Source: M30B80 sp965656935 (GTDB taxonomy: Bacteria; Pseudomonadota; Alphaproteobacteria; Rhodobacterales; Rhodobacteraceae). Taken from it: DNA of 64,000 nt. The translations under genes were made by a program, and so were the position numbers. Below, piece after piece: positions 36,024-44,289 of the stretch (within the stretch, counting starts at the first letter, position 1; the number at the start of each line of letters is the position of its first letter). Location: positions 1-64,000 of the forward strand of contig CBFHMG010000003.1 in assembly GCA_965656935.1 (NCBI GenBank), given 5' to 3'. The notes below the pieces were generated by a model. That model ran no database searches. It had not been told where the DNA came from and was given only the letters and a program-made list of their open reading frames with translations.

Positions 36024-36556
36024 CTGGGCATCTGTTCAATATCGTTTCAGCAAAAGTGGTTTCGGCAAAAATTTCAGCATGCGGGCAGCGTTTAGGCATT
36101 CATGGAAATAGTGAGAATCATACTCAGTGATTTGGCCCTGCGGTCAAGCCAAGGCATCATGGGCATGTGCAATCGCGCGGCTTGGAATTCATCTGCAAAG
36201 GCAGATTCCACCCTCTCTCTTCATAATATTGTTAAGTAGCAAAACAATTATACTATTGACCAATCTTGTTTCGCAGGTTCTATTTCTGTCAGGGAGTGCG
36301 ATTGCTAAAGCCGCTTGCTGTAAGGTGTTTGTTCTGATCTCGTTACGTTTAGCTGATAGAAAACAACGAAAAAAGGTCGGATGGAGGGCACCAATAGCAG
36401 CGTTCAAATCTGGGGTGATGTGATTGGCACCCTGCATTGGCGGCTGAAGTTATTGTTGCAATAAAGTGCTACACATGCATAGCTTGTCGCAGCGAGAGAG
36501 ACAATTTTGGCATGATAGTGCAAAAATTTGTTCGAGTAAGCTAGGGAGGACTACAC
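36024..36556 (+). promoter_or_regulatory. A/T-rich upstream region of the TRAP/beta-oxidation operon with TGCA elements
   Basis: 533 bp without a credible gene, clearly richer in A+T than its surroundings. It holds TTATTG-TTG-CAATAA (36450-36464), a perfect 6-bp inverted repeat including TGCAATAAA. TGCA also occurs at 36476 and 36519. The same TGCAATAAA element occurs in the candidate BoxR site at 55761-55783, so BoxR control of this operon is possible. GGGAGGA precedes the dctP ATG. Confidence 0.5.
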
Positions 36557-37603
36557 ATGATTAATCGTAGAAACTTGATGGGGTTCGCAAGTGCCCTTGG
36601 GATGGCTGCCATTGCCACCGGACTGTCGACGACAGCATCTATGGCGCAAGAAGTGACCTTGCGGTTGCACCAGTTTTTGCCTGCTCAGGCCAATGTTCCA
36701 CGTCAGGTGCTTGATGTTTGGGCTGACAATGTCGAGGCCGACTCGGACGGCCGTATCGTCGTTGAGCGCTACCCCGCAATGCAGCTTGGCGGCACGCCCC
36801 CTGAGTTGATGGATCAGGTTATGGACGGCGTGGCCGACGTGATCTGGACGGTTGTCGGCTATACGCCCGGTCGTTTCCCAACCACGGAAGTTTTTGAGCT
36901 GCCCTTCATGGTGGCCGATGCCCGCGCGGCCTCGTCTGCCTATTGGCAGATGTTCGAGACCCATATGCGCGACACCGAGTTTGACGGTGTGCACATTCTG
37001 GGCACTTGGGTTCACGGCCCCGGCAACTTCCACACCAATGTTCCAGTGGAAAGCCCCGCTGACCTTGAAGGTCTGAAAATTCGTGGTGGATCGCGTCTGG
37101 TGAACCAGCTTCTCGAATTGCTCGGTGCCGAGCCGATCGGCATGCCTGTGCCTGCCGTATCCGAGGCGCTGTCACGTGGTGTGATCGATGGCACAACCAT
37201 TCCTTGGGAAGTAACAGCGGCGCTGCGTGTTCCTGAATTGGTTGAGAACCACACCGAGTTCGTAGGTCCTGCGCTCTATAACCTGACCTTTGTTCTGGCG
37301 ATGAACCAAGATGTCTATGATGGCATGCCTGCCGATCTTCAGGCTGTGATCGATCAGAACTCCGGTCTGGAATTCTCGATCTTCGCAGGTGGCACACAGG
37401 CGGATGCTGATGGCCCTGCCCGTGAAGCAGCGGTCGAGATGGGCAATAACATCATCACCGTCTCCGAGGAGCAGGCCGCCGAATGGCGCGAGATTGCTCA
37501 GCCGATCTACGAGACATGGATCGCCGATATGGATGCACGTGGCCTCGACGGTCAGGCATTGATCGACGAAGCCCGCGCCTTGATGGACGCCTATGACGGC
37601 TAA
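36557..37603 (+). CDS. dctP: TRAP transporter solute receptor (DctP family)
   Basis: 348 aa with a secretion signal (MGFASALGMAAIATGLSTTA) and the DctP fold. ESPADLEGLKIRGGSRLVNQ contains the arginine that normally salt-bridges a substrate carboxylate. MPVPAVSEALSRGVIDGTTI is also typical. It lies immediately upstream of permease genes and of CoA-ligase, hydratase and thiolase genes, so an aromatic or arylalkenoic acid is the likely ligand. That assignment is contextual. Confidence 0.92.
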   Translation: MINRRNLMGFASALGMAAIATGLSTTASMAQEVTLRLHQFLPAQANVPRQVLDVWADNVEADSDGRIVVERYPAMQLGGTPPELMDQVMDGVADVIWTVVGYTPGRFPTTEVFELPFMVADARAASSAYWQMFETHMRDTEFDGVHILGTWVHGPGNFHTNVPVESPADLEGLKIRGGSRLVNQLLELLGAEPIGMPVPAVSEALSRGVIDGTTIPWEVTAALRVPELVENHTEFVGPALYNLTFVLAMNQDVYDGMPADLQAVIDQNSGLEFSIFAGGTQADADGPAREAAVEMGNNIITVSEEQAAEWREIAQPIYETWIADMDARGLDGQALIDEARALMDAYDG

Positions 37604-37627
37604 GCCAAAGGCTATGCCATAATATCA

Positions 37628-37667
37628 GGATCGCGGGGTATGGACCCGCTTACGCGCCCCGCGATCC
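37628..37667 (+). terminator. strong stem-loop between receptor and permease genes
   Basis: GGATCGCGGGG (37628-37638) and CCCCGCGATCC (37657-37667) form a perfect 11-bp stem with an 18-base loop, with no T-run. It probably protects the receptor mRNA or partially terminates, giving more receptor than permease. Confidence 0.7.
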
Positions 37668-37710
37668 ACCTCATTTCATTGAAATACCAAAAAACCACGG
37701 GGTGCGTTTC

Positions 37711-38298
37711 ATGCATCGTTTTGTCATGTCAGTTGCACGCTTTATGGCCCTTCTTGGCGGGGTGACCTTGGGTGCCATGATCCTGATTATCGGGGTTTCG
37801 ATCCTTGGGCGCGCCTTGAACGATTTTCTTCATTCCGCTGTGGCCGAAGCCCTTTTGGGCGATGCGGCGCGCGGCTTGATCGATATGGGCATCGGCGCGA
37901 TCCGTGGTGATTTCGAGCTGGTCGAAGCGCTGATGGCCTTCACCATTTTCGCCTTTATGCCGCTGACGCAAATGACTGGCGGACATGCTGCCGTGGATGT
38001 CTTCACCTCATGGATGAAGGGGCGGGGCGACCGTATCCTGAAAGCCTTTATCGAGGTTCTGTTTGCGGTGGTTTTCGTGATCATCGCTTGGCAGTTGAAA
38101 GAGGGTATGGATAGCCGCATCCGCAGCGGGCAAACCACGCTGCTTTTGCAATTCCCTGTCTGGTGGCCTTATGCGGCTAGCTTGTTCGGGGCGATCATAA
38201 CTGCGCTGGTTGCGATCTATCATGCGGGCGTGCGGGTTGTTGAACTGATTACGGGGCAGAGCATTGCCCAAGACGACGAATTGGGAGCCGAACATTGA
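37711..38298 (+). CDS. dctQ: TRAP transporter small permease (DctQ)
   Basis: 195 aa from ATG at 37711, with GGGG 8 bases upstream; a GTG at 37702 in the same frame is the alternative. It has four membrane segments, and the conserved E-L-x-E-x-L/M element appears as FELVEALMAFTIFAFMP. Its stop overlaps a TTG start for dctM. Confidence 0.9.
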   Translation: MHRFVMSVARFMALLGGVTLGAMILIIGVSILGRALNDFLHSAVAEALLGDAARGLIDMGIGAIRGDFELVEALMAFTIFAFMPLTQMTGGHAAVDVFTSWMKGRGDRILKAFIEVLFAVVFVIIAWQLKEGMDSRIRSGQTTLLLQFPVWWPYAASLFGAIITALVAIYHAGVRVVELITGQSIAQDDELGAEH

Positions 38299-39791
38299 GT
38301 AACCTTCAAATCGGCATGGCGTCCTTTCCGCTTCTGCTGCTTCTGATTTTCCTGCGCGTTCCAATCGGTTTGTCGATGTTCGTGACTGGATTTCTGGGCC
38401 TTATCGCCATTCAGGGCGATGCTATTCTGGCCTTGGCCCGCCTCAAGAGCGAGGCCTATACCACCTTCTCGAATTACTCCTTGTCGATTGTGCCTATGTT
38501 CTTGTTGATGGGCTATTTCTCGACACTCGGGGGCATGTCGCAATCGCTGTTCAAGGCCGCTGAAGGCTTTTTGGGGCACCGCAAAGGCGGGGTTGCCATG
38601 GCGGCCATCGGGGCCTGTGCGGGCTTTGGTGCAATTTGCGGGTCATCGCTGGCAACGGCGGCCACAATGAGCCGCGTCGCTTTGCCCGAGCTGAAACGCT
38701 ATGGCTATGCGGGCGGTTTTTCCTCGGCCACTTTGGCCGCAGGCGGAACGCTCGGCATCCTGATCCCGCCATCTGTGGTTTTGGTGATCTATGCGATCCT
38801 TGCTGAACAAAATATCGCCAAGCTGTTCCTTGCGGCTTTCATTCCCGGCATTCTGGCGGCCCTTGGCTATATGCTGGCGATCTCGGTCTATGTGCGCCTG
38901 CATCCCGATGCGGCAGGAACGCGCCCTGCCATCCCCTATAGCGAACGCTTCAAAGCCTTGTTCAATACTTGGCCCGTTCTGTCGGTATTCGTTGCAGTCG
39001 TGGGCGGTATCTATGGGGGTATTTTCACCCCGACCGAAGGCGCTGCAATCGGTGCGATCGGTACAGGGTTGATCGCCTATTTCAATGGCGGGCTGACCCG
39101 TCACACCTTGGCCGACAGCTTTACCGCCACCGCGCGCTCGACCGCGATGATCTTCCTGATCGTTCTGGGGGCTGCGTTTTTCAACGGGTTTCTGGCGCTG
39201 ACACAAGTGCCGCAGGAATTGTCCAATTGGGTCGTGAGCCAAGGCTACACACCCTATACCGTGCTGATCGTGATCTTGCTGCTCTATCTCGTGTTTGGTT
39301 GCGTAATGGACAGCCTGTCGATGATCCTGCTGACCATTCCGATCTTCTTTCCCGTCATCATGTCGCTGGATTTCGGCTTCCTTGATTTCACCTCCATGCA
39401 GCTGGAAGAAGCCGCGCGGATATTGGCATCAGGCGTGCCTGAGGGAATGGCGGCGGATATGTTGTCGAATATTCAGGCCTCGGTGGCCTCAGGCATTGAA
39501 CTGACCCGTGAACAGGCCCGCGCCCTTGGTGTCTCCATCACCGAGAGCCGCGTTAATCGCCTTGAAGCGGAATATGTCGCCATCTGGTTCGGCATTTTGG
39601 TTCTGATCGTCGTTGAAACCGGCCTGATCACACCGCCTGTGGGCATGAACCTTTTTGTTATCAACGCCATGGATCGCTCAACCCCGATGGTCGAGACCTA
39701 TAAGGCCGTGATGTATTTTGTGGTGACCGATCTGCTGCGCGTGTCGCTTCTGGTCGCCTTCCCCGTGATCACGCTGTTCCTGCTCTATTGA
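38295..39791 (+). CDS. dctM: TRAP transporter large permease (DctM)
   Basis: 498 aa, about twelve membrane segments. It begins with TTG overlapping the dctQ stop, with GGGAG upstream. Signatures include GAICGSSLATAATMSRVALP, AAGGTLGILIPPSVVLVIYA, YGGIFTPTEGAAIGAIG and ETGLITPPVGMNLFVINAM. It is longer than most DctM because of an insert near 360-415 between helices. The next gene starts 44 bp downstream. Confidence 0.93.
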   Translation: MSNLQIGMASFPLLLLLIFLRVPIGLSMFVTGFLGLIAIQGDAILALARLKSEAYTTFSNYSLSIVPMFLLMGYFSTLGGMSQSLFKAAEGFLGHRKGGVAMAAIGACAGFGAICGSSLATAATMSRVALPELKRYGYAGGFSSATLAAGGTLGILIPPSVVLVIYAILAEQNIAKLFLAAFIPGILAALGYMLAISVYVRLHPDAAGTRPAIPYSERFKALFNTWPVLSVFVAVVGGIYGGIFTPTEGAAIGAIGTGLIAYFNGGLTRHTLADSFTATARSTAMIFLIVLGAAFFNGFLALTQVPQELSNWVVSQGYTPYTVLIVILLLYLVFGCVMDSLSMILLTIPIFFPVIMSLDFGFLDFTSMQLEEAARILASGVPEGMAADMLSNIQASVASGIELTREQARALGVSITESRVNRLEAEYVAIWFGILVLIVVETGLITPPVGMNLFVINAMDRSTPMVETYKAVMYFVVTDLLRVSLLVAFPVITLFLLY

Positions 39792-39835
39792 GTGGACCGC
39801 TGAATTAGACTGCCAAAGTGGCAAAAGGAGCCCTG

Positions 39836-40603
39836 ATGTCCGAACCTCTCGTTCTGATAGATGTAGAAGATGATATCGCCGTGTTGACCTTCAACCGCCC
39901 CGATAAGCGCAATGCCGTCTCGGATGCGTTTATCGAAGAGTTGAACGTGTTTTTCTCGGCCCCGCCCAAGGGCGTGCGGGCGGTTGTGCTGACGGGCTCG
40001 GGCGGGCATTTTTGTGCAGGGCTTGATCTGTCCGAACATGTCCACCGCGAAGCCGAGGAGGGGATCTACCATTCCCGCCATTGGCATGCAGTGATCGATA
40101 AAATCCAGTTTGGCGGGCTGCCTGTTGTCTCGGCTATGTATGGCGCTGTGATGGGAGGCGGGCTTGAGATTGCATCGGCAACCCATGTGCGTGTGGCCGA
40201 GCCCTCAACCCTGTTCCAACTGCCCGAAGGGCGGCGCGGCATCTTTGTGGGCGGCGGTGCCACCGCACGGGTCGGGCGTATTTTGGGGCCGGACCGCATG
40301 ACCGAAATGATGCTGACGGGCCGTAAATATAGCGCTGAGGAGGGCATGGCCCTTGGGCTTGCCCATTACGTTGTCGGCGAGGGCGAGGCCCTGACCCGCG
40401 CCAAGGAGCTTGCCCGCCAGATCGCAGGCAATGCGCCTTTGTCGAATTACTTCATGATTCAGGCGATTTCGCGGATCAATGATATGTCCCAATCGGACGG
40501 GCTCTTTGTCGAGAGCCTCTGTGCCGCCTTGGCGCAGACAAGTCCTGATGCGGTGGAGGGCCTCAAGGCTTTCCTTGAAAAGCGCGCGCCGAAATTCCGC
40601 TAG
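39836..40603 (+). CDS. enoyl-CoA hydratase/isomerase (crotonase) family
   Basis: 255 aa from ATG at 39836 (AAAGGAG upstream). Crotonase landmarks are FNRPDKRNAVSDAF, the oxyanion-hole segment GHFCAGLDLSEH, and AVMGGGLEIASATHVRVAE. It lacks the hallmark residues of feruloyl-CoA hydratase/lyase that I know, so an ordinary hydration of an arylacrylyl-CoA is preferred. It stands between the TRAP operon and a feruloyl-CoA-synthase-like ligase. Confidence 0.85.
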   Translation: MSEPLVLIDVEDDIAVLTFNRPDKRNAVSDAFIEELNVFFSAPPKGVRAVVLTGSGGHFCAGLDLSEHVHREAEEGIYHSRHWHAVIDKIQFGGLPVVSAMYGAVMGGGLEIASATHVRVAEPSTLFQLPEGRRGIFVGGGATARVGRILGPDRMTEMMLTGRKYSAEEGMALGLAHYVVGEGEALTRAKELARQIAGNAPLSNYFMIQAISRINDMSQSDGLFVESLCAALAQTSPDAVEGLKAFLEKRAPKFR

Positions 40604-40666
40604 GCGGCGAATTGGATTTGCAGGGGAGGCGGGTCTGACAGCCCCGCCGAGGGAGGAGAAATTGAT

Positions 40667-42466
40667 ATGAGCGGCAAATATCTGCCTCATAATGTCCAGC
40701 GCGAAATTCGCGAGGACGGATCGATCATACTGCGCTCAGGCTATGAGCTGAGCGATTATGTATCGAAATCGGGTGACTGGCTTGATGATTGGGCGGCCCG
40801 CACGCCAGATGCCGTTTTCATCGCCGAACGATCGGGCGCTGCATGGCGCGAGGTCAGCTATGGCCAAGCCCGTGAGATGGTGCGCGCCTTGGCATCCAGC
40901 CTGCTTGCACGGGGTCTGGGTGGCGACACGCCGATCATGATCCTGTCGGGCAATGGCGTGGATCACGGCCTGTTATCTTTGGCTGCGCAATATGCGGGCA
41001 TTCCGACCGTTCCATTGGCCGAGCAATATTCGCTGATCCCCGCGGCCAATGGCCAGATCACCTATTGCGCCGATCTGGTGAAGCCGAAACTGGTCTTTGC
41101 CGATGATGCTGCGAAATATGCAGGGGCCTTGGCTTTGGAAGTGTTCGAGGGCGTCGAGAAGGTTGCAAGCCGCAATGCGGGCGACGGCGTCACCTCTTTC
41201 GAAGACCTGCTCAAAGGCGATAGCGGCGTTGACCTTGATGCAGTGGCCGCAAAGGTCGGGCCTGATACGGTGGCGAAATACCTGATGACCTCGGGCTCCA
41301 CCTCCAACCCCAAAGCGGTGATCACCACGCAGCGTATGATCTGCGCAAATCAAAGCCAGATTGCCGATGCCATGCCCTTCCTGAGGGCGCGTCCGCCGCG
41401 CATCGTGGATTGGTTGCCTTGGAACCATGTTTTCGGCGGCTCGCATAACTTCAACATGATGCTGGCCAATGGCGGCTCGCTTTATATCGATGCGGGCAAA
41501 CCCGTGAAGGCGCTGGTGGGGCAGACCATCGAAAACAATCGCCTGATGAATGGCACTTTGGCGTTCAATGTCCCCGTTGGCTTCGCCATGCTGCGCGATG
41601 CCATGCGCGAGGATGCAGAATTGCGCCAAAGCTATTTCTCGGATCTCGATATGATCTTTTACGCAGGCGCCTCGCTGCCGCAGGATGTCTGGGCTGATCT
41701 TGAGGCGATGTCGCGTGAAGTGCGCGGGGATGTCCCCTTGATGACCTCGTCATGGGGGATGACCGAAACCGCGCCTGCCTGTTTGATCGTGCATGAACCC
41801 ACGACTGCCTCGGGCATTATCGGCGTGCCGATGACGGGCTGTGAGGTCAAGCTGATCCCTGATGAAGATATGCGCTGCGATCTGCGGGTGCGCGGCCCCA
41901 ATATCACGCCAGGCTATTTCCAGAATGACGAAAAAACGGATGAGCTTTTTGACGAAGAAGGCTTCCTGATTTCTGGGGATGCGGTGAAATTCGTGAATGC
42001 CGAGGATATCAATCTCGGTCTGCGCTTTGACGGGCGTATCTCGGAAGATTTCAAGCTGATGACAGGCACTTGGGTGCGCGCCGCCAATCTGCGGCTTGAG
42101 CTTCTGGGCGAGCTTGCGCCGCTGTGCCAAGACATCGTGATTTGCGGGGCGGATAAATCCGAGATCGGTCTGTTCATCTTCCCCTCGCCCGAGGCGCTGG
42201 CGATGGCGGACGGGGCTGAGGATGCAAGCGGTGCTTTGATCAGTGAGGCTTTGTCCAAAGCCGTGATCGCGAAGCTGGAGGGGCGCAAAAGCCAAGGCTT
42301 GGCCAGTCGGATTTCACGGGCGCTGGTGCTCAGCGAGCCGCCCTCGATGGGGGATGGCGAGATGACGGCCAAAGGCAATCTCAACTTCCGCAAAATTCTG
42401 ACGCGGCGCGCGGGCTTGTTGGCGCGGCTTTATGACGATGCCGATCAAGCTGTGATCCATATTTGA
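40667..42466 (+). CDS. feruloyl-CoA synthase-like acyl-CoA ligase
   Basis: 599 aa AMP-forming ligase with the P-loop-like motif LMTSGSTSNPKAVITTQ (about 205-221), WLPWNHVFGGSHNFNMMLAN, and SSWGMTETAP. The overall sequence follows feruloyl-CoA synthases, which activate hydroxycinnamates. Beside benzoyl-CoA genes, cinnamate or a hydroxycinnamate is plausible. It is preceded by GGAGGAG and followed 10 bases later by a thiolase gene. Confidence 0.87.
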   Translation: MSGKYLPHNVQREIREDGSIILRSGYELSDYVSKSGDWLDDWAARTPDAVFIAERSGAAWREVSYGQAREMVRALASSLLARGLGGDTPIMILSGNGVDHGLLSLAAQYAGIPTVPLAEQYSLIPAANGQITYCADLVKPKLVFADDAAKYAGALALEVFEGVEKVASRNAGDGVTSFEDLLKGDSGVDLDAVAAKVGPDTVAKYLMTSGSTSNPKAVITTQRMICANQSQIADAMPFLRARPPRIVDWLPWNHVFGGSHNFNMMLANGGSLYIDAGKPVKALVGQTIENNRLMNGTLAFNVPVGFAMLRDAMREDAELRQSYFSDLDMIFYAGASLPQDVWADLEAMSREVRGDVPLMTSSWGMTETAPACLIVHEPTTASGIIGVPMTGCEVKLIPDEDMRCDLRVRGPNITPGYFQNDEKTDELFDEEGFLISGDAVKFVNAEDINLGLRFDGRISEDFKLMTGTWVRAANLRLELLGELAPLCQDIVICGADKSEIGLFIFPSPEALAMADGAEDASGALISEALSKAVIAKLEGRKSQGLASRISRALVLSEPPSMGDGEMTAKGNLNFRKILTRRAGLLARLYDDADQAVIHI

Positions 42467-42476
42467 GGGCAAGCTG

Positions 42477-43667
42477 ATGTTCATACCCTATGGCGCTTAT
42501 TGGTCGACACCTTTCGCCCGCTGGCAGGGCGCTTTGGCCCATCTTCATTCCATCGAGTTTGCGGCCCATGTCACCAAGGAAGCCTTGGCCGAGCGCGATA
42601 TCGCGCCCGAGGTTTTCGATATGGCAGTCTATGGCTGGACCGTCATCCAGCCCGATTGCTTTTATGCAGGCCCATGGTTTACCGCGATGATCGGGGCCGA
42701 ACATCTGGCCTGCCCGACCGTCAACCAAGCCTGCGCGACAGGCCCGCGCCTTTTGGCAAATGCTGCGGGGGATTTCGCCCGCGGTGAGGGAAGCGTGGCC
42801 CTGCTGGCGGCGGGGGATCGCACCTCGAACGGGGCGCATATCTATTTCCCCGCGCCCACGGGGGTTGGCGGCACGGGCCAATCCGAGGATTGGGTGCTGC
42901 GCAGTTTCAGCAATGATCCCTATGCTTGCGGCGCGATGGTCGATACCGCCGAAAATGTCGCTGCGCGTTTCGGAATCGAGACCGCCGAACAGCATGAGGT
43001 CGTGGCCTATCGTCATGGCCAATATCAAGATGCGCTCAAGGATGATCGCGCCTTTCAAAAACGCTATATGCAGGCCACATTCGACGTGCCCGATGCGCGC
43101 TTTCGCAAAACCCTTGCCGTGCTGGAGGGTGACCAAGGGGTTCAGCCCCTCGATGTTGAGAAAATGGCAGGGCTTCGGCCTGTGAAACAGGGCGGCACGG
43201 TGACCTTTGCGGGCCAGACCCACCCCGCTGACGGCAATGCAGGTATGGTTGTGGTCAAAGATCGTGCGCGCGCGCAGGAAATAGCGGGCAGTTCTAAACC
43301 TGTGGTTGAGGTTCTTGCCTTGGCGCAAGCCCGCGAAGAAAAAGGCCATATGCCAGCCGCCCCGATCGAGGCCACCAAGCGGGTCTTGGCGCAGGCGGGT
43401 TTGGCGATCACGGATGTCGATGTGTTCAAATCCCATAACCCCTTTGCGGTGAATGATATTGCCTTCTCAAGGGCGTTTGATCTTGATTGGCGCAAGATGA
43501 ACAATTTCGGCTCCTCCCTGATCTGGGGGCATCCGCAGGGGCCAACAGGGCTTCGCGGGATCATGGAGATGATCGAAGAGCTGGAAATGCGCGGTGGTGG
43601 TTTGGGCCTGTTCCAAGGCTGCGCGGCTGGCGATAGTGCGATGGCGGTGCTTATTCGGGTGGGGTGA
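42477..43667 (+). CDS. thiolase-family acyl-CoA acetyltransferase
   Basis: 396 aa. The nucleophilic Cys lies in NQACATGPRLLANAAGDFAR, a second-half His in GHPQGPTGLRG, and the C-terminal Cys in GCAAGDSAMAV. The usual NEAF motif reads HNPFAVND, a substitution seen in thiolase-like families. The likely reaction is cleavage of a 3-oxoacyl-CoA (for example 3-oxo-3-phenylpropionyl-CoA to benzoyl-CoA plus acetyl-CoA). Part of the crotonase-ligase-thiolase set. Confidence 0.83.
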   Translation: MFIPYGAYWSTPFARWQGALAHLHSIEFAAHVTKEALAERDIAPEVFDMAVYGWTVIQPDCFYAGPWFTAMIGAEHLACPTVNQACATGPRLLANAAGDFARGEGSVALLAAGDRTSNGAHIYFPAPTGVGGTGQSEDWVLRSFSNDPYACGAMVDTAENVAARFGIETAEQHEVVAYRHGQYQDALKDDRAFQKRYMQATFDVPDARFRKTLAVLEGDQGVQPLDVEKMAGLRPVKQGGTVTFAGQTHPADGNAGMVVVKDRARAQEIAGSSKPVVEVLALAQAREEKGHMPAAPIEATKRVLAQAGLAITDVDVFKSHNPFAVNDIAFSRAFDLDWRKMNNFGSSLIWGHPQGPTGLRGIMEMIEELEMRGGGLGLFQGCAAGDSAMAVLIRVG

Positions 43668-43683
43668 GCCACCTCGTGCGGAA

Positions 43684-43707
43684 CTTTATGCAAAAAAATG
43701 CATAAAG
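43684..43707. promoter_or_regulatory. palindromic TGCA-N6-TGCA site before the box operon (candidate BoxR operator 1)
   Basis: CTTTATGCA (43684-43692) and TGCATAAAG (43699-43707) are perfect 9-bp inverted arms around six A. The core is TGCA-N6-TGCA, the arrangement reported for BzdR/BoxR operators. It lies 85-108 bp before the DUF4863 start. Confidence 0.75.
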
Positions 43708-43741
43708 CTGTCAAAACACTTGCCTGATCGGGTGTGAGTTT

Positions 43742-43764
43742 GCATTATATAGCCAATATAATGC
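43742..43764. promoter_or_regulatory. second inverted repeat overlapping a TATAAT -10 box
   Basis: GCATTATAT (43742-43750) and ATATAATGC (43756-43764) are perfect 9-bp arms with 5 bases between. The right arm contains TATAAT (43757-43762), a probable -10 element 29 bp before the DUF4863 ATG. TGCA at 43741 is shared. A repressor bound here would block the promoter. Confidence 0.7.
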
Positions 43765-43791
43765 CGACTCAGCAAAGCCAGGGAGGGTTTC

Positions 43792-44259
43792 ATGTCCGAG
43801 ACGCAATTCGTCGAATTGGTTGGGAAAGTGGCCAATGCCATTTCCGGAGCACCCTTGGATGAGGCGCTAGAGGCGCGGTTGAACAGCGAATTCGCTGCCA
43901 ACTCGGATGATTTCATCACCCTGTCCAAACTCTGTGCGCAAGGCGAGGCCGAGGGCTGGCTGATGTCGCGCGAAATGGGCGGGATCAAATTTGGCCGCGC
44001 GGTCAAACCCGGCACAGCAGCGGCGGAGTTCAGTGTTGATGTCGTGCGCATGAAAGACGTGGCTGGCCCCCATCATATCCATACCAATGGCGAGATCGGC
44101 GCGATTTTCCCCATTGAAGGCGCGCCGCGTTTCGATGGCAGGGCCGAGGGCTGGTATGTCTATGGCGCGGGCTCGGAGCATCATCCGACCGTCAGCGGAG
44201 GCGATGCCTATATCCTCTATCTTCTTCCAGAAGGAGCTATCGAGTTCACTGGAAAGTAA
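43792..44259 (+). CDS. DUF4863 family protein, first gene of the box cluster
   Basis: 155 aa, single cupin-like region (GPHHIHTNGEIGAIFPIEGA, with two His and a Glu suited to metal binding; later SEHHPTVSGGDAYILYLLPE). It resembles DUF4863, often found in benzoyl-CoA (box) gene clusters. I recall 4-hydroxylaminobenzoate lyase (PnbB) being placed near this family, but am unsure. Function here unknown. It has GGGAGG before ATG and a 30-bp gap to the benzoate-CoA ligase gene. Confidence 0.7.
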   Translation: MSETQFVELVGKVANAISGAPLDEALEARLNSEFAANSDDFITLSKLCAQGEAEGWLMSREMGGIKFGRAVKPGTAAAEFSVDVVRMKDVAGPHHIHTNGEIGAIFPIEGAPRFDGRAEGWYVYGAGSEHHPTVSGGDAYILYLLPEGAIEFTGK

Positions 44260-44289
44260 TGCACTCAGCGCCTTTGGGAGGGGGACTGA

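Noticed and set aside
39836..40603. Calling the crotonase a feruloyl-CoA hydratase/lyase (vanillin-forming).
   Set aside because: The residues I associate with that lyase are not seen, and a thiolase follows, which fits beta-oxidation rather than retro-aldol cleavage.
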